Assembly (NCBI RefSeq): GCF_009711125.1
Contig: NZ_WMIB01000004.1
Location: forward strand, 124,001 to 188,000
Length of the DNA: 64,000 nucleotides
Direction of reading: 5' to 3'
From: Metabacillus mangrovi
Lineage (GTDB): Bacteria > Bacillota > Bacilli > Bacillales > Bacillaceae
Positions within the stretch are counted from its first letter, which is position 1, and every line of letters starts with the position of its first letter. The position numbers and the translations under genes are program-made. This document shows positions 52,176 to 60,186 of this stretch, in pieces. The notes under the pieces are model-generated. The model saw only the letters and a program-made list of their open reading frames with translations, made no database searches and had not been told where the DNA came from.

Positions 52176-52667
52176 TTATTCTTTTTGTTTAGGGGATCTC
52201 AGCAAATAGTAAATCCCGAATCCGATGGCCAATCCGGGCCAAATAAAGCCCGCAGTGTCATCAAAAAAGCTGTTGGCTATAAAGATCAGCGAAATCGCGC
52301 TTAGGATCAGGACCGGTATAAGAAGCTTTTTTTCCCTTCCTCCAAAAACCCAACGTTCAAAAAGGCCAAATGCTGCTGAGAGCAAATAAACAGGCCACGT
52401 TGTACCTGCATACTGCCAGCCGGTAGATGTTTCACACAAATACAGAAGGCCGAGAACCAATAATACTCCCGCCGGCACCAATATCCCCGCCCTATCCCTG
52501 CTTCTGTCTCCGAGAAAAAAGATGAGATGGAGTGCGGCTGAGATAAGCAGGAGGATGACCGGCCAGATCAGATGCGAAAAGTCACTCAGGATATCAAGAG
52601 AATCCACTAGAAAAAACAGTCCGAACACAGTCAGAAACAATCCGAAAAGCTTGTCGTGATGCCTCAT
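52176..52667 (-). CDS. Multi-helix membrane protein, unknown
   Basis: A 163-residue protein with six short hydrophobic helices (MRHHDKLFGLFLTVFGLFFL at the start) and a positively charged loop FGGREKKL. The repeated L-[IF]-W-P-x-[IL]-L spacing resembles the LiaF/DUF5668-type transmembrane module. No function is assigned. GGGAGGG lies before the ATG. It is followed by the 39-residue DUF6254-like gene. Confidence 0.65.
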   Translation of the reverse strand: MRHHDKLFGLFLTVFGLFFLVDSLDILSDFSHLIWPVILLLISAALHLIFFLGDRSRDRAGILVPAGVLLVLGLLYLCETSTGWQYAGTTWPVYLLSAAFGLFERWVFGGREKKLLIPVLILSAISLIFIANSFFDDTAGFIWPGLAIGFGIYYLLRSPKQKE

Positions 52668-52733
52668 TTTTTTCCCTCCCGCATCCTTTTCACAGCCATT
52701 ATATGCAGGCGCCCGGAGGATAAGAGCAATTAG

Positions 52734-52764
52734 AAAAGCATCTGCTGAAGGGCAGATGCTTTTA
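52734..52764. terminator. Terminator after the CNNM-type gene
   Basis: AAAAGCATCTGC and GCAGATGCTTTT form a perfect 12-bp stem, working in both directions. Confidence 0.85.
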
Positions 52765-52772
52765 AATGCGTA

Positions 52773-54131
52773 TTACGTCGTGGTACTGGCCACACTCTGG
52801 TCAACCTGCTCGAGAGCAGGGCTGGAAGCAGTTTCCTGAACCTGTTTAGTAAGCTCTAAATACTTGATATGGTGGTTTTCCATATCCCGCACTTTAAAGG
52901 TAAAAGTCCCGACTTCGACGATATCGCCTTTTTCAATATCAAACTTCTCTGTAAGCACCCATCCTCCGATAGTGTCAACATCCTTATCATCAATCTCAAG
53001 GCCGAAAAGGTCGTTGATCTCACTTACAAGAACTTTTCCGTCCAGAATATAACGGTTGTCGTTAATTTTCTGGATGTTCGGGACCTCATCTGTATCGAAT
53101 TCATCGCGGATTTCTCCGACGATTTCCTCAAGGATATCCTCGACTGTAACGAGTCCCGCCGTTCCGCCGTACTCATCAATCAAAACAGCCATATGAATGC
53201 GCTCTTTCTGCATTTTAACAAGAAGATCCTGAATCGGCACCGATTCGATTACCTGAATGATCGGGCGGACATAATCCTTTAATGTAAAAGAATGACGGCT
53301 CTTGTTTTGAATGATGCTTGTGAAAACCTCTTTAATATTGACCATCCCGATGATATGGTCCTTGTCACCATCTGTGACAGGGTAGCGGGTATATTTCTCA
53401 TCCTGCATGATCTGGATATTTTCTTCCAGATCAGAATCGATGGTCAATGTTACGATTTCCGTTCTCGGCACCATTATTTCTTTTGCGATCCGGTTATCGA
53501 ATTCAAAAATTTTATTGACATATTTAAATTCAGACTGGTTAATCTCACCGCTTTTGTAGCTGTCTGAAAGGATAATGCGAAGCTCTTCCTCACTGTGGGC
53601 CAGTTCGTGCTCCGAAACGGGCTTCAGGCCAAAAAGCCCTGTGATAAACCTGGCAGAACCATTGAGCGCCCATATGAACGGGTACATAATGGTGCTGAAC
53701 CAGATCAGCGGCCGTGACAGAAGCAGCGTAACTTGTTCCGCCTTTTGAATAGCGAGCGTTTTCGGCGCCAGCTCTCCAATGACCACGTGAAGGAATGTCA
53801 TGATCGCAAAAGCAAATGCGATGGAAAAAACAGGCGTAAGCGCGCCCGGCAGGCCTAGCTGCTCAAAAAGCGGATGCAGCATATGTTCAAAAGTTGGTTC
53901 GCCCAGCCACCCGATTCCGAGTGCCGTAACGGTAATTCCAAGCTGGCAGGCTGATAAAAAGCCGTCAAGATTGGAAATGACCTTCTTCGCTGCCGGAGCA
54001 TTTTTGCTGCCCTCTGCAATCAGCTGATCGATTCTGGAGCTCCTCACCTTTACTATAGCAAACTCAGATGCTACGAAAAACGCGGTTAATCCAATCAATA
54101 TTGCAATGAGCAATAAATTAACTATGTCCAA
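52773..54131 (-). CDS. CNNM/HlyC-CorC family membrane protein
   Basis: A 452-residue protein: an N-terminal DUF21/CNNM membrane domain with four helices (FFVASEFAIVKVRSSRID, QLGITVTALGIGWLGEP, HVVIGELAPKTLAI), a CBS pair (MVPRTEIVTLTIDSDLEENI and MAVLIDEYGGTAGLVTVEDI), and a C-terminal CorC_HlyC domain (RYILDGKVLVSEIND). Members such as B. subtilis MpfA (YhdP) export magnesium. The TTG start has AAGGA six bases upstream but also a strong AGGAGGTGA about 40 bases upstream, beyond a perfect hairpin. Confidence 0.88.
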   Translation of the reverse strand: MDIVNLLLIAILIGLTAFFVASEFAIVKVRSSRIDQLIAEGSKNAPAAKKVISNLDGFLSACQLGITVTALGIGWLGEPTFEHMLHPLFEQLGLPGALTPVFSIAFAFAIMTFLHVVIGELAPKTLAIQKAEQVTLLLSRPLIWFSTIMYPFIWALNGSARFITGLFGLKPVSEHELAHSEEELRIILSDSYKSGEINQSEFKYVNKIFEFDNRIAKEIMVPRTEIVTLTIDSDLEENIQIMQDEKYTRYPVTDGDKDHIIGMVNIKEVFTSIIQNKSRHSFTLKDYVRPIIQVIESVPIQDLLVKMQKERIHMAVLIDEYGGTAGLVTVEDILEEIVGEIRDEFDTDEVPNIQKINDNRYILDGKVLVSEINDLFGLEIDDKDVDTIGGWVLTEKFDIEKGDIVEVGTFTFKVRDMENHHIKYLELTKQVQETASSPALEQVDQSVASTTT

Positions 54132-54602
54132 ATAAGTTCCTTGTTCCGTTCATAACGGAAAAGGAAGTCACCTCCTGGGTTGTTTGTAAATTAGTCCTCA
54201 TAAAAAACCGTTCCAAGGTTTCGCTTCTGTATAGAGTATGAAAAATGGCTCTAAAATTGTCTGAAGCTTTACGTTTTAGGGTGTTCATCCTGCAGGCCGC
54301 TATTAAGGCCATAGACGAAGCAGCCGGCAGCGGATCTCTCCGCCAAATTTATTAACTTTATCACTGCCCCATCTTATCACCTCAATCTGTGTATAGTTAA
54401 TAGAATCATAAACGATAGAAAAGTATGCCGTCAAATAGAACCTTTTCCTGTTTTCCTAATAAATATGACCGATTTTCGGTAAAAATACTTGTATATAGAG
54501 GGTAAGCTTAATTTTCCGCTTGTTTTTCCATTTTCTTATCATATCCCCGTATCTTTAGCAGTGCTGCTGCAGAGAGCGGTTTTAAAAAGAACCTCCCTAT
54601 CC
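54132..54602. other. Long leader / intergenic region of the CNNM-type gene
   Basis: 470 bases. Next to the gene lie AGGAGGTGA (minus strand, 54170-54178) and a perfect hairpin TTCCGTT-ATG-AACGGAA whose loop is the ATG of an 11-codon frame that overlaps the TTG start. Further up, GC-rich segments (GGCGGAGAGATCCGC and GGCCTTAATAGCGGCC) form hairpins. I could not fit it to the M-box, yybP-ykoY or ydaO riboswitches. No gene is recognised. Confidence 0.45.
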
Positions 54603-54629
54603 AAAAACCCGCTCCTAAAGAAGCGGGTT
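54603..54629 (-). terminator. Terminator of the HAD gene
   Basis: AACCCGCT and AGCGGGTT flank a loop; T5 follows on the minus strand. It overlaps the stop codon. Confidence 0.75.
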
Positions 54630-55197
54630 AAAATGAAGCGGCAATTTTATCAATAAACAGCCGGTAGTCATTCAGATAAAAATCTGCACCTGCAGCATCG
54701 TTTTGAAACAGACAGGTTTTAATTCCAAGCTCCCTTGCCGGAAGAATATCCAGCTCCCTGTCTCCGATCGCTAAATCAATCCGGTGCACCCTGTGAAGAT
54801 ATTCGTACGCAGCAGGGTGCGGCTTGCGCGGAAAACCGTCATCCCCTGCTACTATTTCATCAAAATAGTGCTCCCACCTGTAGTGCTTCAGGATCGCCTC
54901 CACCTCATTCCTGGGCTTGTGCGTCATGATCACATTCTTTGAAGCATAACGGAGTACTTCCTCTGCATATGGGAACGGCGGCTTAAGCACAGGCGAAAGT
55001 GCTTTCTCCTGCTTCTTAAACACTGCAATGTCTTCTTCTGTTAATTCAAAAGTACGGGCAGCGTGTGAAAAAGATACTTTCAGCTGCTCAAAAATATGCT
55101 CTTTTCTGATTTCCGGCTTGAGCAGCTTGTACATCGTTTCTGTAAAGGCCGGGTACGTATTAAAAAGTGTGCCGTCAAAATCCCATAGTATATGCAT
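54628..55197 (-). CDS. HAD-family hydrolase, phosphoglycolate-phosphatase-like
   Basis: A 189-residue phosphatase. Motif I LWDFDGTLFNTY holds the nucleophile and acid Asp, motif II is VIMTHKPRN, motif III the Lys of GFPRKPHPAAY, and motif IV AIGDRELDILPARELG. The cap is small and helical. Substrate unknown; phosphosugars or phosphoglycolate are typical. The ATG at 55197 follows AGGGTGA at five bases; earlier starts in the same frame overlap the site. It overlaps by sequence neighbourhood with the phosphoesterase gene upstream, forming an operon. Confidence 0.84.
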   Translation of the reverse strand: MHILWDFDGTLFNTYPAFTETMYKLLKPEIRKEHIFEQLKVSFSHAARTFELTEEDIAVFKKQEKALSPVLKPPFPYAEEVLRYASKNVIMTHKPRNEVEAILKHYRWEHYFDEIVAGDDGFPRKPHPAAYEYLHRVHRIDLAIGDRELDILPARELGIKTCLFQNDAAGADFYLNDYRLFIDKIAASF

Positions 55198-55208
55198 CTT
55201 CATCACCC

Positions 55209-55946
55209 TCACTTCTCACTGAGTCCCCTGTACCGTGCTGTCGTCAATTCCTGAATGTATTCATGTAAATCCGGCATTTCTGCTTCTCTGGCAATCCGGA
55301 TGGACCGTTCAATATCGTACGGCACCCGGATAAGCTGGATGCTGAACGCATCCTCTGCTTCCCCGCCTTCGACTCCCTCGAGCATCGCATAGGATGCCTG
55401 GTTCATGTCGAGCGGGTTTCCCACACTGCCGGCGTTAAACAGCATTTTTTCTTTATATTGATGCACGAACGCCTGATGAACATCGCCATACCCTGCTACA
55501 TCAGGCTGTTTTGAGCTCCGTCCGGTCATTTCGGTATTTCCAAACATACTCATCCTTTTTTCAATGGAATCCCAAGGCTGAATTCTTGTGTACAGGCTGA
55601 ATGGAGAAGCGTGAAAAAGCCTGATCTGCCTTCCGCTCATCAGGAAATCAAGTGAAAAGGGGAGCTCTGACAAATACCGGCGGTCTTCCTCTGTCAGCTG
55701 CTGCTGATGCCATTTCAGTGTTTCGAACCTTGCCTCTTTCGTAATAAGGTCATCCCAGTTTCCTTTGACAGTCCGATCACAATTCTCCCGGACCATTGAA
55801 ATGGCAGCACCCGGCTCCGGACCTTTTCCTGCAAGATCGCCAAGGCAGAAGATTTTTTCCGCATTCCTCCGGCGGATATCTGCAAGAACCGCTTCAAGAG
55901 CTGGAACGTTTCCATGTATATCAGAAATGACAGCTATTTTATTCAA
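55209..55946 (-). CDS. Calcineurin-like metallophosphoesterase
   Basis: A 245-residue two-metal phosphoesterase of the YfcE/MJ0936 group. AVISDIHGNVPALEAVL (Asp-x-His), FCLGDLAGKGPEP (Gly-Asp), VKGNWDD (Gly-Asn), FHASPF and YGDVHQAF (the last in place of the usual GHTH) make the metal site. The TTG start has AAGG six bases before it. Directly upstream of the HAD gene. The substrate is unknown. Confidence 0.84.
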   Translation of the reverse strand: MNKIAVISDIHGNVPALEAVLADIRRRNAEKIFCLGDLAGKGPEPGAAISMVRENCDRTVKGNWDDLITKEARFETLKWHQQQLTEEDRRYLSELPFSLDFLMSGRQIRLFHASPFSLYTRIQPWDSIEKRMSMFGNTEMTGRSSKQPDVAGYGDVHQAFVHQYKEKMLFNAGSVGNPLDMNQASYAMLEGVEGGEAEDAFSIQLIRVPYDIERSIRIAREAEMPDLHEYIQELTTARYRGLSEK

Positions 55947-55994
55947 ATCGATCCTTCACTCCTTCTTCCAGACAGGTTCCATTTTAACATATTT

Positions 55995-57032
55995 TCATTT
56001 TCTTTCAGGCTTCTTTTTTAGAATGAGCGCACCGAGAAAAAAAAGACTGATATAGCCGATAACTGGATAAATGGATGAGATCAGTTTTCCGTAGCCGATA
56101 AAACTCAGTATAAAACAAGCGGTGAGGATTAGAGAAATGACAGCCATTCTCGGCAGCCTGATTTTTTTGGACAGCAGCCTTTCCATTCCATAAAGGTTGC
56201 CGATAACCGACGTAAGCACCTCTCCGAAAATGACCATCACATATAAATAATAAGCAGCGGAGAACACGTCCCTCATTACTTCCGCCATCGGAATCTCGTA
56301 AGAACCCGCATCCGGAAGATAAAGAAGAGATAAGTGGCTGCCAAGCATGATCAGCAGCAGCAGGAACCCTCCAAGCCCTGCGCCCTTACGGATTACTTCT
56401 TCATCGCCAGCTTCAGCAGCAAGCGGCACCAATACTGCCTGTGCCAGCGCTAAATTGTAGGCAGCATAGCAGAAAGCAGAAAAAAGCCACCCTCCATCCA
56501 TCAGGTTTGCCTCTTTGAAAAGAGCAGCAGCACCCTCTTGGGCAAATGAACTTACCATAACAATGATACTGAGAAGGAGAAGCATAGGTACAACAAGCAT
56601 GTTCACCCCCACCACCCCTTGAAGGCCCTTGGCCATGATGGCAAGTGTGATAAAGATGCTGATGATGACTCCGGCAGAAGCGGGCATACCGAGCCTTTCT
56701 TCAAAAATAGCCCCTGCACCGGAAACCATCACAGAGGTGACCCCGAACAGCAGCAAAAGCATCACCCAGTTGACGGCATACCCTGCTCTTTTCCCAAGCA
56801 GAAAAACATTCATTTCATGAAAGGAGGGTGCTTTAATCCTTGATGCAATGACCATCAGCTTCGTTCCGAGGACGATAAAAAGGATCCCTGACAGCAGGAT
56901 GCCGGCCGTCCCCGCACTTCCAAACCGTGTAAAAAATTCGACGATCTCCCTCCCTGTCGCAAAACCCGCTCCTACAACCGTTCCTACATATACAAAGGCA
57001 ATCTGAACTGCCAGAAAAGCTTTATTCTTCAT
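55995..57032 (-). CDS. ykvI: YkvI membrane protein, putative transporter
   Basis: A 345-residue integral membrane protein with ten or more helices, of the APC/LeuT-like group. VYVGTVVGAGFATGREIVEF near the start is the family's unwound-helix glycine motif, AAYNLALAQAVLVPLA a second conserved part. B. subtilis YkvI (347 residues) lies in the same place, between clpE and queC. The transported solute is unknown. It is divergent from clpE. Confidence 0.88.
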   Translation of the reverse strand: MKNKAFLAVQIAFVYVGTVVGAGFATGREIVEFFTRFGSAGTAGILLSGILFIVLGTKLMVIASRIKAPSFHEMNVFLLGKRAGYAVNWVMLLLLFGVTSVMVSGAGAIFEERLGMPASAGVIISIFITLAIMAKGLQGVVGVNMLVVPMLLLLSIIVMVSSFAQEGAAALFKEANLMDGGWLFSAFCYAAYNLALAQAVLVPLAAEAGDEEVIRKGAGLGGFLLLLIMLGSHLSLLYLPDAGSYEIPMAEVMRDVFSAAYYLYVMVIFGEVLTSVIGNLYGMERLLSKKIRLPRMAVISLILTACFILSFIGYGKLISSIYPVIGYISLFFLGALILKKKPERK

Positions 57033-57153
57033 TCAGGTCTGTCCCCCTTCTCTCCTTTATACGTATGAGACAAGTTTCTTGAAAAGAAGGGGATTGATGG
57101 ATTAGTGTAAGGAAACAGCCAAAAGCCTGCTGAATTTTACCCGAACAAAAAAC

Positions 57154-57182
57154 TTGAAAGTCAAAGAAGGTCAAATTATAAT
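57154..57182 (+). promoter_or_regulatory. Sigma-A promoter of clpE
   Basis: TTGAAA, exactly 17 bases, TATAAT: a near-consensus vegetative promoter, covered by the first CtsR site. Confidence 0.85.
57159..57175 (+). promoter_or_regulatory. CtsR operator 1 of clpE
   Basis: AGTCAAAGAAGGTCAAA fits the CtsR heptad direct repeat (A/G-GTCAAA-N3-A/G-GTCAAA). It overlaps the -35 to -10 spacer, so bound CtsR blocks RNA polymerase. Confidence 0.92.
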
Positions 57183-57192
57183 AAAGCCATAA

Positions 57193-57215
57193 AGTCAAAG
57201 ATAGTCAAAGTCAAA
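57193..57215 (+). promoter_or_regulatory. CtsR operator 2 of clpE with extra half-site
   Basis: AGTCAAAGATAGTCAAA is a second full CtsR site just after the -10, immediately followed by a further GTCAAA heptad. Confidence 0.9.
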
Positions 57216-57250
57216 ACGAAACAATATAAATTTCAGGAGGTTGTTTTTTT

Positions 57251-59395
57251 ATGCAATGTCAAAACTGTAAGCAAAATCAGGCAACCGTTCAATTAAATGT
57301 ACAAGTTAACGGAACCCGTCAGCAGATGCAGCTGTGCAATACATGCTTTTCCAAATACGAAAGCCAGATCCCAACAGGATTCAGCGGGGGCAACGGCGGA
57401 TTTTCTTCCTTCCCGTTTGACCAGCTGTTTAAAAATATGAACGGAGCCGCCCAGGATTCAGAGGGAACGGCAGCCACCGGAAAGTCCGGACGCGGAGGCG
57501 GAGGTCTCCTCGATCAGATGGGCCGTAATCTAACCCATGCAGCAAAGGCAGGGCTGATCGACCCGGTGATCGGCCGTGAAGAAGAAGTGAGCCGTGTTAT
57601 TGAGATTCTAAACCGCCGCAACAAAAACAACCCGGTTCTGATCGGTGAACCAGGAGTAGGTAAGACGGCCGTAGCTGAAGGCCTTGCGTTAAAAATTTCA
57701 GAGGGCAAGGTTCCTTCCAAGCTCGTTAAAAAAGAAGTGTACTTGCTTGATGTAGCTTCTCTTGTCGCCAACACAAGCATGCGCGGCCAATTTGAAGACC
57801 GCATGAAAAAACTCATAGCCGAGCTGCAGTCACGAAAAAACGTTATCCTGTTTATAGATGAAATTCATCTTGTCGTCGGTGCCGGTTCTGCAGAAGGCTC
57901 CATGGACGCAGGCAACATATTGAAGCCGGCTCTTGCCCGCGGTGAAATGCAGCTGATCGGTGCAACTACTCTGAAAGAGTACCGTCAGATCGAAAAAGAT
58001 GCTGCGCTGGAACGGCGTTTTCAGCCGGTCATGGTCCACGAGCCATCTCAGGAAAAATCCATTGAAATTCTCAGAGGCATTCAATCTAAATACGAGGATT
58101 ACCATGGCGTATCCTACAGCGAAGAAGCTATAAAGGCATGCGTTACCCTTTCACACCGTTATATCCAGGACCGGTTTCTTCCTGATAAAGCGATCGACCT
58201 TCTGGATGAGGCAGGCTCTAAAGCCAATCTGAAAGCAGACCGTGTAGAGGAAGCTGATATACACGAGCAGCTTGGCAGCCTTGCCAAGGAAAAAGAAAAA
58301 GCAGCTGCGGAAGAAAATTATGAACTAGCCGCCAAGCTGCGCCATGAAGAAATCCTGCTGGAAAAACAGCTGGAGAAGCAGGATACTGCTGAACAAATGA
58401 CAGTGGGCATAGAAGACATTCAGGCAATCATTGAACAGAAGACCGGTATTCCTGCAGGAAAGATCCAGCAGGATGAGCAGCTGAAAATGAAGCATCTTGA
58501 AGAGAACCTGGCACAAAAGGTAATCGGCCAGGATGAAGCAGTTAAAAAAGTAGCAAAAGCGGTCCGCAGAAGCCGTGCCGGACTGAAACGCAAAAACCGT
58601 CCGATCGGGTCCTTCCTGTTCGCCGGCCCGACAGGTGTCGGGAAAACGGAACTTACGAAAACACTGGCACAGGAGCTGTTCGGCACAAAAGATTCGATGA
58701 TCCGTCTGGATATGAGTGAATACATGGAGAAACACGCCGTCTCCAAAATTATCGGATCCCCTCCCGGATATGTCGGTCATGACGACGGCGGCCAGCTGAC
58801 TGAAAAAGTGCGAAGGAATCCTTACAGCATCATTCTCCTTGATGAGATTGAGAAAGCGCACCCTGACGTCCAGCATATGTTTCTTCAAATACTCGAAGAC
58901 GGCCGTTTAACAGATAGCCACGGACGCACCGTTAACTTTAAAGAAACGGTGATCATCATGACAAGCAACGCTGGAACATCCGAAAAACGGATGACGGTAG
59001 GATTCGATACAGACGCAACCGCTGCAATCAAAGAAAGCACGCTGCTCGATTCACTCGGGACATTCTTCAAGCCGGAATTCCTGAACCGCTTCGATGCGAT
59101 CATTGAATTCCAGCCGCTCGAACGAACTCACTTGCTGTCCATTGTTGAATTGATGCTTTCAGACCTTCAGGAAACACTCGATGAACGCGAGCTCAAGCTG
59201 ACGGTTACCGATGAGGCGAAAAACAGACTCGCCGAGATCGGCTACCATCCGGCATTCGGAGCCCGCCCGCTCCGCCGCGTCATCCAGGAACAGCTCGAAG
59301 ACCCAATTACGGACTTGCTCATCGATCATAATGAACTCAACTTCGTAAAAGCTGAATTGATTGATGGAGAAATTTCTGTAGCGAAAGCGGAATAA
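57251..59395 (+). CDS. clpE: ClpE, ATP-dependent Clp protease ATPase subunit
   Basis: A 714-residue AAA+ unfoldase partner of ClpP. An N-terminal zinc finger ([13 protein letters not shown] and LCNTC, Cys4) is followed by AAA domain 1 (Walker [14 protein letters not shown], Walker [10 protein letters not shown]), a UVR-like coiled segment ([17 protein letters not shown]) and AAA domain 2 ([28 protein letters not shown]), ending in the D2-small domain [16 protein letters not shown]. ClpE removes damaged proteins and CtsR itself after heat stress. AGGAGG lies ten bases before the ATG. The two CtsR boxes upstream fit a class III heat-shock gene. Confidence 0.97.
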   Translation: MQCQNCKQNQATVQLNVQVNGTRQQMQLCNTCFSKYESQIPTGFSGGNGGFSSFPFDQLFKNMNGAAQDSEGTAATGKSGRGGGGLLDQMGRNLTHAAKAGLIDPVIGREEEVSRVIEILNRRNKNNPVLIGEPGVGKTAVAEGLALKISEGKVPSKLVKKEVYLLDVASLVANTSMRGQFEDRMKKLIAELQSRKNVILFIDEIHLVVGAGSAEGSMDAGNILKPALARGEMQLIGATTLKEYRQIEKDAALERRFQPVMVHEPSQEKSIEILRGIQSKYEDYHGVSYSEEAIKACVTLSHRYIQDRFLPDKAIDLLDEAGSKANLKADRVEEADIHEQLGSLAKEKEKAAAEENYELAAKLRHEEILLEKQLEKQDTAEQMTVGIEDIQAIIEQKTGIPAGKIQQDEQLKMKHLEENLAQKVIGQDEAVKKVAKAVRRSRAGLKRKNRPIGSFLFAGPTGVGKTELTKTLAQELFGTKDSMIRLDMSEYMEKHAVSKIIGSPPGYVGHDDGGQLTEKVRRNPYSIILLDEIEKAHPDVQHMFLQILEDGRLTDSHGRTVNFKETVIIMTSNAGTSEKRMTVGFDTDATAAIKESTLLDSLGTFFKPEFLNRFDAIIEFQPLERTHLLSIVELMLSDLQETLDERELKLTVTDEAKNRLAEIGYHPAFGARPLRRVIQEQLEDPITDLLIDHNELNFVKAELIDGEISVAKAE

Positions 59396-59401
59396 AAAGG
59401 A

Positions 59402-59432
59402 GAAAGGACTGCCCTGCGAGGCAGTCCTTTTT
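59402..59432 (+). terminator. Terminator of clpE
   Basis: AAAGGACTGCC and GGCAGTCCTTT flank a six-base loop, followed by T-run. Confidence 0.85.
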
Positions 59433-59537
59433 GCTGTAGTTTAGGCTAGCGTATTTCACCTGAACGTTGGTCCCCTTAACCGCTCACCAGGAGCACATAG
59501 TAAATACCCTCTCTGGAAACCGGCAAAAAGAGGCGGC

Positions 59538-60142
59538 GGTCCCCACAGCCGCTATTTTGCCGAAAATTTGCCTTTTTCCCCCTTTTCGGTCTCAGCGGCC
59601 GCTATTTTGCCTTTCCCGCCCTCATATGAACGCATTTCTCCGAAATAACGTCTCCTGAGACCGATCCAGCCCAAAATCGCTCATTTCCCTCCGAATAGCG
59701 TCTTCTGAGACCGATAAAGTACCAACCGGTCCCCACAGCCGCTATTTTGCCGAAAATTTGCCTTTTTCCCCCTTTTCGGTCTCAGCGGCCGCTATTTTGC
59801 CTTTCCCGCCCTCATTTGAGCGTTTTTCACTGAAATAGTGTCTCCTGAGACCGATCCAGCCCAAAATCGTTCTTTTCCTTCCGAATAGCGTCTTCTGAGA
59901 CCGATCCAGCCCAAAATCGCTCTTTTCCCTCCGAATAGCGTCTTCTGAGACCGATAAAGTACCAACCGGTCCCCACAGCCGCTATTTTGCTCAAAATACG
60001 CCTCTTTCCCCCTTTTCGGTCTCAGCGGCCGCTATTTTGCCTTTCCCGCCCTCATATGAACGCTTTTCTCTGAAATAGCGTCTCCTGAGACCGATCCGGC
60101 GGAAAATCGCTCTCTTTCCTCCGAATAGTGTCTCCTGAGACC
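59538..60142. repeat. Higher-order repeat array on 25-base quanta
   Basis: Three large copies begin with GGTCCCCACAGCCGCTATTT at 59538, 59728 and 59968 (lengths 190, 240 and 175). Each splits exactly into 25-base blocks (seven, nine and seven) plus, in the first two, a 15-base tail GATAAAGTACCAACC. Blocks alternate between a core and a spacer. The core occurs forward (GGTCTCAGCGGCCGCTATTT) and inverted (ending CTGAGACC), giving repeated palindromes CGGTCTCAG/CTGAGACCG. Copy two carries one extra 50-base pair of blocks. 13 cores in all. No coding capacity and no cas-like genes nearby. Confidence 0.85.
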
Positions 60143-60143
60143 G

Positions 60144-60178
60144 AAAAAAACAGCAGCCCCTTTCATAAGGAGCTGCCG
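60144..60178 (-). terminator. Terminator of the M3 peptidase gene
   Basis: CGGCAGCTCCTT and AAGGGGCTGCTG form the stem, followed on the minus strand by T7. It abuts the repeat array. Confidence 0.8.
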
Positions 60179-60186
60179 CTTCAAAT

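Larger units (their letters stand above)
59396..60186. other. Intergenic region with repeat array
   Basis: 791 bases between clpE and the convergent M3 peptidase gene. It contains the clpE terminator, about 105 bases of unremarkable sequence, the 605-base repeat array and the peptidase terminator. No frame has a credible start. Confidence 0.7.

Noticed and set aside
51993-52304. 103-codon plus-strand frame
   Set aside because: Antisense to the 39-residue DUF6254-like gene and the end of the membrane protein gene; no ribosome site.
54118-54312. 64-codon frame upstream of the CNNM-type gene
   Set aside because: No family resemblance; only its last 11 codons lie after a ribosome site, treated as a possible leader frame.
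54132-54420. M-box magnesium riboswitch before the CNNM-type gene
   Set aside because: The conserved M-box segments are not found by reading; left as an unclassified leader.
59538-60142. CRISPR-like alternation of repeats and spacers
   Set aside because: Spacers are conserved between copies, cores occur in both orientations, and no cas genes are near.
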